Assembly: GCA_050998615.1 (NCBI GenBank) | Contig: JBPCQA010000012.1 | Coordinates: 1 to 40,222 of the forward strand | Length of the DNA: 40,222 nucleotides | Direction of reading: 5' to 3' | Origin: JBPCQA01 sp050998615 | Lineage (GTDB): Bacteria; Actinomycetota; Actinomycetes; Propionibacteriales; Nocardioidaceae | Position numbers and translations under genes: made by a program | The notes under the pieces: model-generated | The model's input: only the letters and a program-made list of their open reading frames with translations | The model's database searches: none | Told to the model about the DNA's origin: nothing | Shown here: positions 33,313-40,222 of the stretch, piece after piece | How the letters are laid out: the number at the start of each line of letters is the position of its first letter | How positions within the stretch are numbered: the first letter of the stretch is position 1

Positions 33313-33813
33313 GTGCCGACGGTGAGCCGGGAGATGGAGGTGCTGCGCGGGCATCTCGAAGCGCAACGCAGGCACGTGCTGGGCATCCTGGATGGATCGT
33401 CGGAGGAACAACTGCGGCGACCGATGCTGCCCTCAAGGTGGCACTGTCTGGGGTTGGTCAAGCATCTTGCGTTGTCCGATGAGCACTATTGGTTCCGTTG
33501 CGTCGTCGCCGGTGACCCACTGGACTACATCCCGGAGGGATCAAACGCCGATTGGCAGGTGGGGCCCGAGGAGTCGGCCAAGGATGTGTTCGAGCTTTAC
33601 CGGGACAAGATTCGCCGATCCAACGCGATCATTGCTGTGACTGCCCTAGACGCGGCGCCGTAGCAGCCCGACCCGGACTGGGCGCGCTGGGGTATGGACT
33701 TCCCTAATCTGCGCTCGGTCGTGATGCACGTAATCACCGAAACCGCAGTCCATGCGGGGCACCTCGACGCCGTGCGCGAGCTGATCGACGGCCGACAGTG
33801 GGTGGTCTTGTAG
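33313..33813 (+). pseudogene. DinB-family (DUF664) protein interrupted by TAG
   Basis: From GTG 33313 the frame gives EMEVLRGHLEAQRRHVLGIL, RWHCLGLVKHLALSDEHYWF and EESAKDVFELYRDKIRRS, a typical DinB/DUF664 N-terminal part. At codon 117 there is TAG (33661-33663), but the same frame continues as PDPDWARWGMDFPNLRSV and HVITETAVHAGHLDAVRELI to a stop at 33811-33813. The metal-binding His of VHAGHLD is beyond the TAG. One base change (CAG to TAG) would explain it. Family members are metal-dependent, often thiol-transferase-like; the role here is unknown. Confidence 0.85.
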
Positions 33814-34004
33814 CGGTTTGCGCGGACTTCCTACGGCGCCTCGGCTGCAGCGACATGGCGCGGCTTGCCAACCTGGCGGCGCTCGATTTCGCGCCCGCCG
33901 GCCAGCCCGAGCAGCGGCTGCTGCAACACGCGTCGCCGAGCTCTAGTTCGAAGGCGATCTTCGGTCAGAGAGCCTCCCGCGGCAATCGTGCTACGCTTTC
34001 GCGC

Positions 34005-34262
34005 ATGACGACGGTAGCCTCGAGGGAACTGCGTAATCACACGGCAGACGTCTTGCGACAGGTCTCAGGGGGCACCCACGTCACAATCACCGTGAACGGT
34101 ATGCCGGTGGCCGAGATCAGCCCGGTGACATCAGCAGGCAAACAGTTCCTGTCCAAGGCCGATCTCATCGAGATCATCACGCTCAGACAGGCCGACCCCG
34201 TGCTTCGTCATGACCTCGAAGCGCTCGCCCCAGATACGACCGACGACCTCGACCGGTTGTGA
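34005..34262 (+). CDS. Phd/YefM-family antitoxin
   Basis: 85 residues from ATG 34005. The N-terminus MTTVASRELRNHTADVLRQV is the Phd DNA-binding fold, followed by GTHVTITVNGMPVAEISPV, then an acidic toxin-binding tail ending DTTDDLDRL. It neutralises the PIN toxin encoded next and probably represses the pair. CTACGCT lies about nine bases upstream of the ATG, so the message may be leaderless. The frame is open to 33798, but that part is not family-like. Its stop overlaps the toxin start (TGATG). Confidence 0.9.
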   Translation: MTTVASRELRNHTADVLRQVSGGTHVTITVNGMPVAEISPVTSAGKQFLSKADLIEIITLRQADPVLRHDLEALAPDTTDDLDRL

Positions 34263-34660
34263 TGTCCCGGCCGGCGCTCCTGGACACCAGCGTTCTGATC
34301 GCCCGGGAGAGCCGTCGGGCGCTGGACGCCGAGTCGGTGCCGGAGCAGACGGCGGTCAGTGTCGTGACGCTTGCCGAACTGCACGCTGGGGTGCTGGTCG
34401 CCACCGATACAGTGACTCGCGCACGCCGGTTGGCGACGCTGGATGCGGTGTCGGCGGTGGAGGCGTTACCGGTCACTGCCGAGGCAGCCCGTCATTGGGC
34501 GACGTTACGAACCCGGCTCGCGGAAGAAGGACGGACGGCAAAGGTCAACGATCTCTGGATAGCCGCTGTGGCCTCCGCCAACGGTATGGATGTCGTCAGT
34601 CAAGACGACGACTTCGACGCGATTGAGCTCGTCGGCGGCCCCACTGTCATACGGGTCTGA
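34262..34660 (+). CDS. vapC: VapC-type PIN-domain ribonuclease toxin
   Basis: 132 residues. The acidic PIN residues are visible: Asp in ALLDTSVLIARE, Glu in TLAELHAGVLVA, Asp in VNDLWIAAVA and Asp in VVSQDDDFDAI. It should cut RNA, typically tRNA or rRNA, when freed from the antitoxin. ATG 34262 shares its A with the antitoxin stop; GTG 34259 is an alternative. Unlike the fragment at 32195, this toxin is intact. Confidence 0.92.
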   Translation: MSRPALLDTSVLIARESRRALDAESVPEQTAVSVVTLAELHAGVLVATDTVTRARRLATLDAVSAVEALPVTAEAARHWATLRTRLAEEGRTAKVNDLWIAAVASANGMDVVSQDDDFDAIELVGGPTVIRV

Positions 34661-34852
34661 AACAAGCGAGGCATCGCTCCCGCAGACTACGATCAGACCC
34701 CGTCGCACTTGCTGAGTCGTACGACGCCCGATGAGTTTCCCCAGGCCCGGAGGTCTACCTGCGGAGACTCTCCATGAGTTCGAGGCCATAGTGCGGGAGG
34801 ATGCATGTCAGTCATCACAGGAAGATTCCCAGTAAACCGGAAGGTATCTGGC

Positions 34853-35851
34853 ATGCGGAATGCGATCGTGGCCACCGGCCTGGTCAAGCGATACGGCAAC
34901 GTCACGGCGTTGGCCGGGGTGGACCTCACCGTTCCAGCGGGCTCCGTGCTGGGATTGCTAGGGCCCAACGGCGCGGGCAAGACAACGGTCGTGCGGATAC
35001 TCACGACCCTGTTGCGTCCGGATGCGGGCCAGGCCGAGGTGGCCGGCCTCGACGTACTCGACGATCCACGAGCTGTACGCCGCAAGCTGGGTCTGTCGGG
35101 GCAGTACGCGGCGGTGGACGAATACCTCACCGGGTTCGAGAACCTGGACATGATCGGCCGTCTGTACCACCTGGGTCGTCGGCGCAGCCGGGATCGAGCC
35201 CGCGAACTGCTTGCCCAGTTCGACCTGGAGGACAGCGCTGACCGCCCGGTCAAGACCTACTCCGGCGGCATGCGTCGTCGGCTCGACCTTGCGGGCGCAC
35301 TCGTCGCGGCGCCACCTGTGCTGTTCCTCGACGAGCCGACCACCGGGCTGGACCCGCGCAGTCGTACCGACATGTGGGCCGTCCTACAGGGGCTGGTCTC
35401 TGGCGGTACGACGCTGTTGCTCACCACCCAGTATCTGGAGGAGGCCGATCTGCTCGCCCACGAGATAGTCGTGATCGACCACGGCAAGACGATCGCGAAG
35501 GGCACCGCCGACCAACTCAAGGCACAGGTCGGGGGGGAACGGCTGGAGGTCACGGTGACCGAGGCGGCCCAGCTCGACTACGCCAGCCAGCTGCTGTCCC
35601 CACTCGCGATAGGCGCCCCGACGCTAGACCCGCACCGCCGCTCGATGCTCATGCCGGTCTCCGGCGGCGTCGCCGTACTGCGAGAAGCTCTGCGTCGCCT
35701 CGACGAAGCCGGCGTCGCAGCCGACGACGCCGGAATGCGACGACCAACGCTGGACGACGTGTTCCTCAGCCTGACCGGCCATGTGGCCGCGGACGATCAG
35801 ACCCCGGAAGGCGCCACCGCCGCCGCCGCCGGACAGGAGGTGTCGCGATGA
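34853..35851 (+). CDS. drrA: ABC transporter ATP-binding protein, DrrA-like
   Basis: 332 residues from ATG 34853 (MRNAIVATGLVKRYG), which has GGAAGG eight bases ahead; ATG 34805 adds 16 residues and also has GGGAGG. Walker A GPNGAGKTT, signature YSGGMRRRLDLA, Walker B VLFLDEPTTGLD, and a Q in place of the H-loop His (TTQYLEEAD), as in the DrrA subfamily. The C-terminal ~100 residues form the DrrA tail (RRPTLDDVFLSLTG). With DrrB it makes a drug or lipid exporter. The stop overlaps the DrrB start (ATGA). Confidence 0.93.
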   Translation: MRNAIVATGLVKRYGNVTALAGVDLTVPAGSVLGLLGPNGAGKTTVVRILTTLLRPDAGQAEVAGLDVLDDPRAVRRKLGLSGQYAAVDEYLTGFENLDMIGRLYHLGRRRSRDRARELLAQFDLEDSADRPVKTYSGGMRRRLDLAGALVAAPPVLFLDEPTTGLDPRSRTDMWAVLQGLVSGGTTLLLTTQYLEEADLLAHEIVVIDHGKTIAKGTADQLKAQVGGERLEVTVTEAAQLDYASQLLSPLAIGAPTLDPHRRSMLMPVSGGVAVLREALRRLDEAGVAADDAGMRRPTLDDVFLSLTGHVAADDQTPEGATAAAAGQEVSR

Positions 35852-36660
35852 GCTCGATGGACGTGTTCTACGACGCGGCAGTGGTCGCCAAGCGGAATCT
35901 CATCAAGATCAAACGGGTTCCTGACCTGCTGGTCTTCACCACACTGTCGCCCATCATGTTCGTGCTGCTCTTCGCGTACGTGTTCGGCGGTGCGATCGAT
36001 CCCTCAGGCGGCGGAGGTGCCTACCGGGAGTTCCTCATCGCCGGAATCTTCGCTCAAACCGTGGTGTTCGGAGCCACGATCACCGGCGCCGGCCTGGCCG
36101 AGGACGTCAAGAAGGGCATCGTCGACCGGTTCCGATCGTTGCCGATGGCGCCGTCGGCGGTGCTGGCTGGGCGGACCTTGTCCGACGTCGTCAACAACGT
36201 CATCGTGCTCGTCGTCATGTCGCTGACCGGGCTGGCGGTGGGGTGGCGGATCCGCACCTCGCCGCTCGAGGCGCTGGCGGGCTTCCTGCTGCTGCTCGTC
36301 TTCGCCTACGCCATCTCGTGGGTGATGGCCTGGATTGGCCTGCTGGTGCCCAGCCCCGAGGTGGTGAACAACGCCGCGTTCATCGTCATCTTCCCACTGA
36401 CGTTCGTGGCCAACACCTTCGTGCCCCTCGACACACTGCCTGGCCCGCTTCGCGCGTTCGCCGAATGGAACCCCGTTTCGGCTGTGACACAGGCAGCCCG
36501 AAATCTGTTCGGCAACCCCGACCCGAACCCCCACGCTCCGCTGCCGACCGCGTGGCCGTTGGTCCACCCCGAGCTGTACACGCTGATCTGGGCCGCCGCC
36601 GTCCTTGTGGTCTTCATCCCGCTCGCCAACGCCCAATACCGCCGTTCGACCAGCCGCTAA
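35848..36660 (+). CDS. drrB: ABC-2 type permease, DrrB-like
   Basis: 270 residues from ATG 35848 with AGGAGG ahead. Six hydrophobic segments: LLVFTTLSPIMFVLLFAYVF, then FLIAGIFAQTVVFGATITGAG, VIVLVVMSLTGLAVGW, LLLLVFAYAISWVMAW, AAFIVIFPLTFVANTFV and LIWAAAVLVVFIPLANA. FRSLPMAPSAVLAGR and EWNPVSAVTQAARNLFG are family marks. Together with the ATPase it should export a hydrophobic compound such as an antibiotic or phenolic lipid. The frame extends upstream to 35374, but that is the shadow of drrA. Confidence 0.94.
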   Translation: MSSMDVFYDAAVVAKRNLIKIKRVPDLLVFTTLSPIMFVLLFAYVFGGAIDPSGGGGAYREFLIAGIFAQTVVFGATITGAGLAEDVKKGIVDRFRSLPMAPSAVLAGRTLSDVVNNVIVLVVMSLTGLAVGWRIRTSPLEALAGFLLLLVFAYAISWVMAWIGLLVPSPEVVNNAAFIVIFPLTFVANTFVPLDTLPGPLRAFAEWNPVSAVTQAARNLFGNPDPNPHAPLPTAWPLVHPELYTLIWAAAVLVVFIPLANAQYRRSTSR

Positions 36661-36667
36661 GCCTTGG

Positions 36668-36693
36668 CCAGAAGCGGGCGATGAAGCTTCTGG
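36668..36693 (+). terminator. Hairpin after drrB
   Basis: CCAGAAGC and GCTTCTGG form a perfect 8-bp stem around a 10-base loop, beginning 8 bases after the drrB stop. No T-tract follows. Probable terminator. Confidence 0.6.
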
Positions 36694-37205
36694 GGGCGCT
36701 CGCGGTGCGGCCTCACCAACCACCGTGAATGCCGCTTCGGGGTAATCCGAGTCGCCAGGCGACCCTTGTCGGCCAACTCGCTTTGAGCGTGATGCAACTC
36801 TTGACGCACCAGCCTGCTCACGTCATCGGTCTATGCCTCCAGCAAATCGCTGGTGCTGCATTCGGAGCCACTCGACATCACGCTGCCTCCTTGTCCGACG
36901 AATCATTGCAACTCGGCCCGGCCGACACCGGACACGGCGAGTGCGAGGACGAGCCTGACTAGGAAGTTGCCCAGCTACGCCAAGATCATGCCCGAGGCGA
37001 GACCTCAGCGAACAAGCTCCGGGTCACCAAGGCCTGGCGCTCACGACGGTGGGACCACAGCCGGTCCCAAAGGGGGACTAGACCCTCAGCAACAAGCCGC
37101 CCCGGCGGCTGGCGGTGTTTCGCAACGGCTCCCCCCGGGTACGTAACGAGAGAACCCCGCCGGGTCGCCAGGGATCTACTGTTTCGACAAACCATCGAGA
37201 GGACC
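36694..37205. other. Intergenic, no recognisable gene
   Basis: Between drrB and the hemerythrin gene. A plus-strand frame (36729-36962) and others are open but lack family motifs. The hemerythrin promoter must lie at the right end. No repeats were seen. Confidence 0.4.
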
Positions 37206-37796
37206 ATGATGAGTGAGGCCGCCGAAGACCGTGCCCGCGCTGCAGAACTGCCGGAGGGTGACGTCATCAGGATCCTGCTCGAGCAACACGCCCGGGTGCA
37301 TGACCTGTTCGCGGACATCAAGTCGGCCGACGGCGACCATAAGCAACAGGCGTTCGACGAGCTGAGGGCGCTGCTCGCCGTACACGAGACGGCCGAAGAA
37401 ATGGTCTTGCGGCCCGTCAGCCGGGAGGCTGCTGGGGACGCCGTTGCCGACGCACGCAATCATGAAGAAGAAGAGGCCAACCGCGTGCTGGCCGAGCTCG
37501 AGGGCATGGACGTGGCCGGTGCCGACTTCGACCGGATGCTCGCGGAGTTCGAGAAGTCTGTATCCGATCACGCCGAGAGCGAGGAGACCGAGGAGTTCCC
37601 CCGGGTGCTGGCCACTTGCGACGAGGAGAAGCGGGCGCAGATGGGGAAGCGGCTTCGCGCCGCCGAGTCGATGGCTCCGACGCATCCACACCCGAGCACG
37701 GCCGGCTCTACCGCCGCGCAGTGGGCGGTGGGACCGTTTGCCTCGATCGTCGACCGCACCCGCGACGCGATCAAGAAAGCCGGCTCCAGCAGCTGA
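37206..37796 (+). CDS. Hemerythrin HHE-domain protein
   Basis: 196 residues. The HHE four-helix bundle occupies residues 15-150, with His/Glu ligands in LLEQHARVHDLF, LLAVHETAEEMVL, ARNHEEEEANRVL and VSDHAESEETEEFP, which can bind a di-iron centre for oxygen, nitric oxide or peroxide. The last ~45 residues (THPHPSTAGS onward) are a flexible tail. Two ATGs occur in tandem; GAGAGG is better spaced for the second (37209). Stress-related function is likely. It is convergent with the DUF2277 gene. Confidence 0.9.
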   Translation: MMSEAAEDRARAAELPEGDVIRILLEQHARVHDLFADIKSADGDHKQQAFDELRALLAVHETAEEMVLRPVSREAAGDAVADARNHEEEEANRVLAELEGMDVAGADFDRMLAEFEKSVSDHAESEETEEFPRVLATCDEEKRAQMGKRLRAAESMAPTHPHPSTAGSTAAQWAVGPFASIVDRTRDAIKKAGSSS

Positions 37797-37811
37797 CCGT
37801 ACGCGCTCTCG

Positions 37812-38090
37812 TCACCGAGGACTGGTGGCGAAGCGTTTCTCGCTTCGTGCCCGTGCCTTGGCTGCTTCGGTGGCTCGATCTCGCGCCGGTGCTGAGGTCA
37901 CCAACGTGTCGAGCAGACGCTGAGTCGCCTCGGTGATCTCGCTAACGGCTTCGTCGAAGGCCGCTTGGTTGAGCGCTGAGGGCCTGCTTGAGCCACTGAC
38001 CTTCCGAACGTATTGCAGTGCGGCCGCCCGGACCTCGTCGTCCGTCGCCGGGGGGTCGAAGTTATGCAGAACGCGAATGTTGCGGCACAT
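37812..38090 (-). CDS. DUF2277 family protein
   Basis: 92 residues. The N-terminus MCRNIRVLHNFDPPATDDEV and then ALQYVRKVSG match DUF2277, a small actinobacterial family of unknown function. The rest is helical and ends in a basic tail. The gene is complete and convergent with the hemerythrin gene, 15 bases between stops. Confidence 0.92.
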   Translation of the reverse strand: MCRNIRVLHNFDPPATDDEVRAAALQYVRKVSGSSRPSALNQAAFDEAVSEITEATQRLLDTLVTSAPARDRATEAAKARARSEKRFATSPR

Positions 38091-38180
38091 GTCCCCATCG
38101 TGACACAGGCTGGCTGGCGCATTTGAGTGGCGACTCGGTGCTCAGGGATCTCGCGGGCGCACCGCGGGCAGAAGCAGCGG

Positions 38181-38210
38181 TGTGAACCCAGCTGGCAGCT
38201 TGGGCTCACA
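38181..38210. other. Imperfect palindrome upstream of the sigma-factor gene
   Basis: TGTGAACCCA and TGGGCTCACA are inverted copies with one mismatch, and AGCT-GGC-AGCT inside adds pairing. It could be an operator or a transcription barrier between DUF2277 and the sigma-factor gene. Confidence 0.4.
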
Positions 38211-38261
38211 TCGCGTGCCTAGTCCACCCCCTCAACTCTGGAGAACGAACGATCGTCTCGT

Positions 38262-38285
38262 GCAACCTTTTGGCGCTCTATCGTC
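38262..38285 (+). promoter_or_regulatory. Candidate ECF-type promoter
   Basis: GCAACC at 38262-38267 and CGTC at 38282-38285 are separated by 14 bases, like the GCAACC / CGTC promoters of Streptomyces SigE-type ECF factors, although the spacer is a little short. It lies 56 bases before the sigma-factor start and could be autoregulatory. Confidence 0.4.
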
Positions 38286-38341
38286 GTATCGGATGGCATC
38301 AGCGGAGCCGACAGGGTCCGTGCCACCATCTGGAGGCTCAT

Positions 38342-38908
38342 GTGCGATATGGCGAAGCGGACTATGAGGATTTCGCGACCCAGGCGTGGGCGCCGCTCTT
38401 CAAGGCTGCCTACTTCCTGTGTGGCAGCGTGCACGACGCGGAGGAGCTCACCCAGATCGCTTTGACCAGGACATATCTCGCGTGGCGCCGAGTCCGCCCG
38501 GACGGTGCCTATCGCTACGCCCGCAAGACGCTGGTCAACGCCAGCATCGATCAGCACCTGGCCCGGCAACGCAGTCCCATCCACCTCGTGGACAACGTGC
38601 CCGAGAGTTCGGATCCGTCCACCGACAGCAGTGACGCCGTGGACGACCGCATGAGCCTCGTGCAGCTGCTGGCCCGGTTATCAGCACGCGAGCGGGCTGT
38701 CGTCGTCCTGCGCTACTACGACGACAGCTCCGAGCAGGAGGTGGCCGACATGCTCGGGCTTCGACTCGGAACCGTCAAGAGCCTTGCGTCGCGAGGTCTG
38801 GCCAAGCTCCGCATAACGTCGGCGGACTCGGACGCTGATTTTGAAGCCCGCTCCGACGGGGACCTGGCCGGGCACACCGCCCAGCTGAGCGAGAGGAGAC
38901 ACGTATGA
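38342..38908 (+). CDS. SigE-family ECF RNA polymerase sigma factor
   Basis: 188 residues from GTG 38342, five bases after GGAGG; the longer frame from 38270 is less likely. Region 2 is FKAAYFLCGSVHDAEELTQI, then RTYLAWRRV. Region 4 is LLARLSARERAVVVLRYYDD, then EVADMLGLRLGTVKSLASRG, a helix-turn-helix for the -35 element. A divergent low-complexity linker follows region 2 (SSDPSTDSSDAVDD). The stop overlaps the next gene (ATGA). It is probably a stress-responsive factor controlled by the membrane protein encoded next. Confidence 0.92.
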   Translation: MRYGEADYEDFATQAWAPLFKAAYFLCGSVHDAEELTQIALTRTYLAWRRVRPDGAYRYARKTLVNASIDQHLARQRSPIHLVDNVPESSDPSTDSSDAVDDRMSLVQLLARLSARERAVVVLRYYDDSSEQEVADMLGLRLGTVKSLASRGLAKLRITSADSDADFEARSDGDLAGHTAQLSERRHV

Positions 38909-39681
38909 ACAACGTCCACGACCTTCGCAAGAGGTTCGAGCAGGAGAGCCCCGAGGTGCCGCACATCGACCTGCAGGAGATAGGCACCCGGGTAGCTCAG
39001 CAACGTCGCCGGAAGGCCATCGTCACCTTGTGCGCGGCGACGGCCGCTGCGCTTGGCGCCGCTGTCCCGACGGGCATCGCGCTCGAGCGAGCGAACACCC
39101 CTTCACCCCCACAAACGATCTCACCGGTCGCTCCCCCGAGCGGTACGGCGCCGAACGACAAGCCAAGCCGGACCGTCGAAAGTGTCCGCGGACACTCCAC
39201 CGGGCCGCAGGGCTCGGACCACCCTTTGGGCCAGGTGCTCCGGGTAGACCTCTATCACGGATATGGACCCCTGTTGTGGGCCGCGGAATCCTCCGTCGAG
39301 ACGAAATCCGGCACTGTACACGGGCCGGTCATCTGGATGGGCCACCGCTCCCACGGACGTCTCGTCGCCGATGCCCGACTCCTGCAGCCCGGGAACCCAC
39401 TGCCCGGCCAGCCAGTCGCCCCCTTTGTCGCCACCGGTTGGGACAACGTGGTGGGCGCCACGGTGACGCCCGACTCAGTCCCCCAGTCCGTAGTGGTGAC
39501 CGACGACGCCGGCTACGCACACAAGGCTCACCTGGCCGTGAACTCGGTTGCGCCGGGAGTCACCGTGTTCTGGGTCGATGACATCAGACCAGCCACGATG
39601 GGTGCTTCCGCGGTGGTCAAAGCGTCCGACGGAAGCACCATCGCGTCTTGTACCTCGGAGTGCTTCGCGCTCACTCCATAG
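38905..39681 (+). CDS. Single-pass membrane protein, probable anti-sigma factor partner
   Basis: 258 residues. A short cytoplasmic N-terminus (LRKRFEQESPEVPHIDLQEI) is followed by one membrane segment at about 37-58 (AIVTLCAATAAALGAAVPTG), a Pro-rich linker and a ~150-residue outer domain. No ZAS motif is present, so the link to anti-sigma factors rests on gene order and topology. It is coupled to the sigma-factor gene by ATGA overlap. The outer domain is of unknown fold. Confidence 0.7.
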   Translation: MNNVHDLRKRFEQESPEVPHIDLQEIGTRVAQQRRRKAIVTLCAATAAALGAAVPTGIALERANTPSPPQTISPVAPPSGTAPNDKPSRTVESVRGHSTGPQGSDHPLGQVLRVDLYHGYGPLLWAAESSVETKSGTVHGPVIWMGHRSHGRLVADARLLQPGNPLPGQPVAPFVATGWDNVVGATVTPDSVPQSVVVTDDAGYAHKAHLAVNSVAPGVTVFWVDDIRPATMGASAVVKASDGSTIASCTSECFALTP

Positions 39682-39701
39682 CCCTACCGGACGAAAGGTG
39701 G

Positions 39702-40096
39702 ATGATCGTGACTAACACTCCATCTGCACGTGTGCTGCTTCCGACCGCGGCGGCTCGTTTCGGGGAGGTGGTGCACGGCGTGCCGCCCGACGGTTGGTCG
39801 AGCCAGTCACCGTGTGACGAGTGGAGTGTGCGCGACGTGACCAACCACCTGGTGTCCGAGCACAGTTTGGCGCCTCACCTGTTGCGCGGCGAGACGGTCG
39901 AGCAGGTCGGCAGCTGCCGGACCGGCTCAACTCGGACACCGTCGACTGGGTCTTGCGGTACGTCCAGCCGCGCGCCGATGCGATGACCGGCAGCGGGCTC
40001 TTCGCGCACCCTGTCGAGATCGACTCCGACGACCCTCAAGACAGACTGCTCGCCGCACTGGGCCGCAACCCCGCGTGGACCCACTCGTCCGACTGA
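39702..40096 (+). pseudogene. TIGR03086-type protein (mycothiol-linked DinB-like) with a deletion and frameshift
   Basis: From ATG 39702 the N-terminus is typical (ARFGEVVHGVPPDGWSSQSP, CDEWSVRDVTNHLVSEH). After GETVEQVG, where homologues go on for another 60 or so residues, the sequence jumps in another frame to the C-terminus: DTVDWVLRYVQPRADAM, GSGLFAHPVEIDSDDPQD and LLAALGRNPAW, stop at 40094-40096. The metal-binding core is thus incomplete. Members of this family often act with mycothiol. Confidence 0.75.
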
Positions 40097-40137
40097 GAAG
40101 GGCTTTATGGCGCGCGCAGAGTCAGACGGTCCCTGCC

Positions 40138-40222
40138 GATTCTTCTTTTCCCCCCCGCAGAGGGCCCCCGTTTTTTCCCGCTCCCCCCCCTTTAACCACA
40201 AGGCTTTTTCTTTTTTCCCCCC
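40138..40222. other. C/T homopolymer-rich end, probable sequencing or assembly artefact
   Basis: The last ~85 bases are runs of C and T (for example seven or eight C, six T) with almost no coding-like structure, unlike everything before them. This is typical of a low-quality read end at a contig boundary. Confidence 0.75.

Noticed and set aside
35374..36660. 428-codon open frame over drrA and drrB
   Set aside because: The first 158 codons are the +1 shadow of drrA; only the part from 35848 is the permease.
1..40222. CRISPR array
   Set aside because: No regularly spaced repeats were seen; the only tandem repeats are the 12-bp units at the tRNA scar.

Overview
The window looks like a draft contig from a GC-rich actinomycete. 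Signs are GTG starts, many ATGA/GTGA stop-start overlaps, a mycothiol-linked family protein (TIGR03086), DrrAB, an ECF/anti-sigma pair, DUF2277 and a hopanoid-type aminotransferase. The load of broken genes would fit a genome in reduction (some Frankia are like this), but the genus is not proven by the sequence. The last ~85 bases are a C/T homopolymer mess typical of a contig end.

Region 1 (1-7.8 kb) is accessory and decayed: a partial XRE regulator, a group II intron that kept its RNA 3' domains but lost most of its reverse transcriptase, two GNAT acetyltransferases, a nucleotidyltransferase and an aminoglycoside-phosphotransferase-like kinase (each with one frameshift), a truncated P-loop kinase and a multiply frameshifted tyrosine integrase. 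It ends at the 3' half of a tRNA-Arg(TCT) gene, an attachment-site scar whose last 12 bases are tandemly repeated. Region 1 is therefore read as the remnant of an integrated element.

Region 2 (8-18.9 kb) is chromosome-like: a hopanoid-type class III aminotransferase, then a seven-gene minus-strand operon (GT2, DUF2064, methyltransferase, cytochrome b/sulfite-oxidase-fold protein, small membrane protein, response regulator, histidine kinase). A divergent GT-C-like membrane protein and a convergent epimerase/MTA-phosphorylase pair complete a group that probably modifies a cell-envelope glycan or lipid and senses the envelope.

Region 3 (19.0-28.6 kb) is the most interesting part: six minus-strand genes coupled by overlapping stops and starts, in order an AMP-dependent ligase, a LanB-like dehydratase-fold protein, an MFS exporter, a solute-binding protein with no signal peptide, a B12-binding radical SAM enzyme and a glutamyl-tRNA reductase. 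Two of these families use glutamyl-tRNA. No precursor peptide, LanC or NRPS/PKS gene is visible. It reads as a tRNA-fed natural-product pathway of unknown product. Regions 2 and 3 (9.74-29.05 kb) are bracketed by a 20-base direct repeat with one mismatch.

Region 4 (28.6-40.2 kb) mixes working modules with a gene graveyard. Intact: a TetR operon with a rhomboid-DUF6069 fusion, a Phd/VapC toxin-antitoxin pair, DrrAB, a hemerythrin protein, DUF2277 and an ECF sigma/anti-sigma-like pair. Broken: an SRPBCC protein, a methyltransferase, a VapC, a GH10 xylanase, a DinB protein with an internal TAG, and a TIGR03086 protein.
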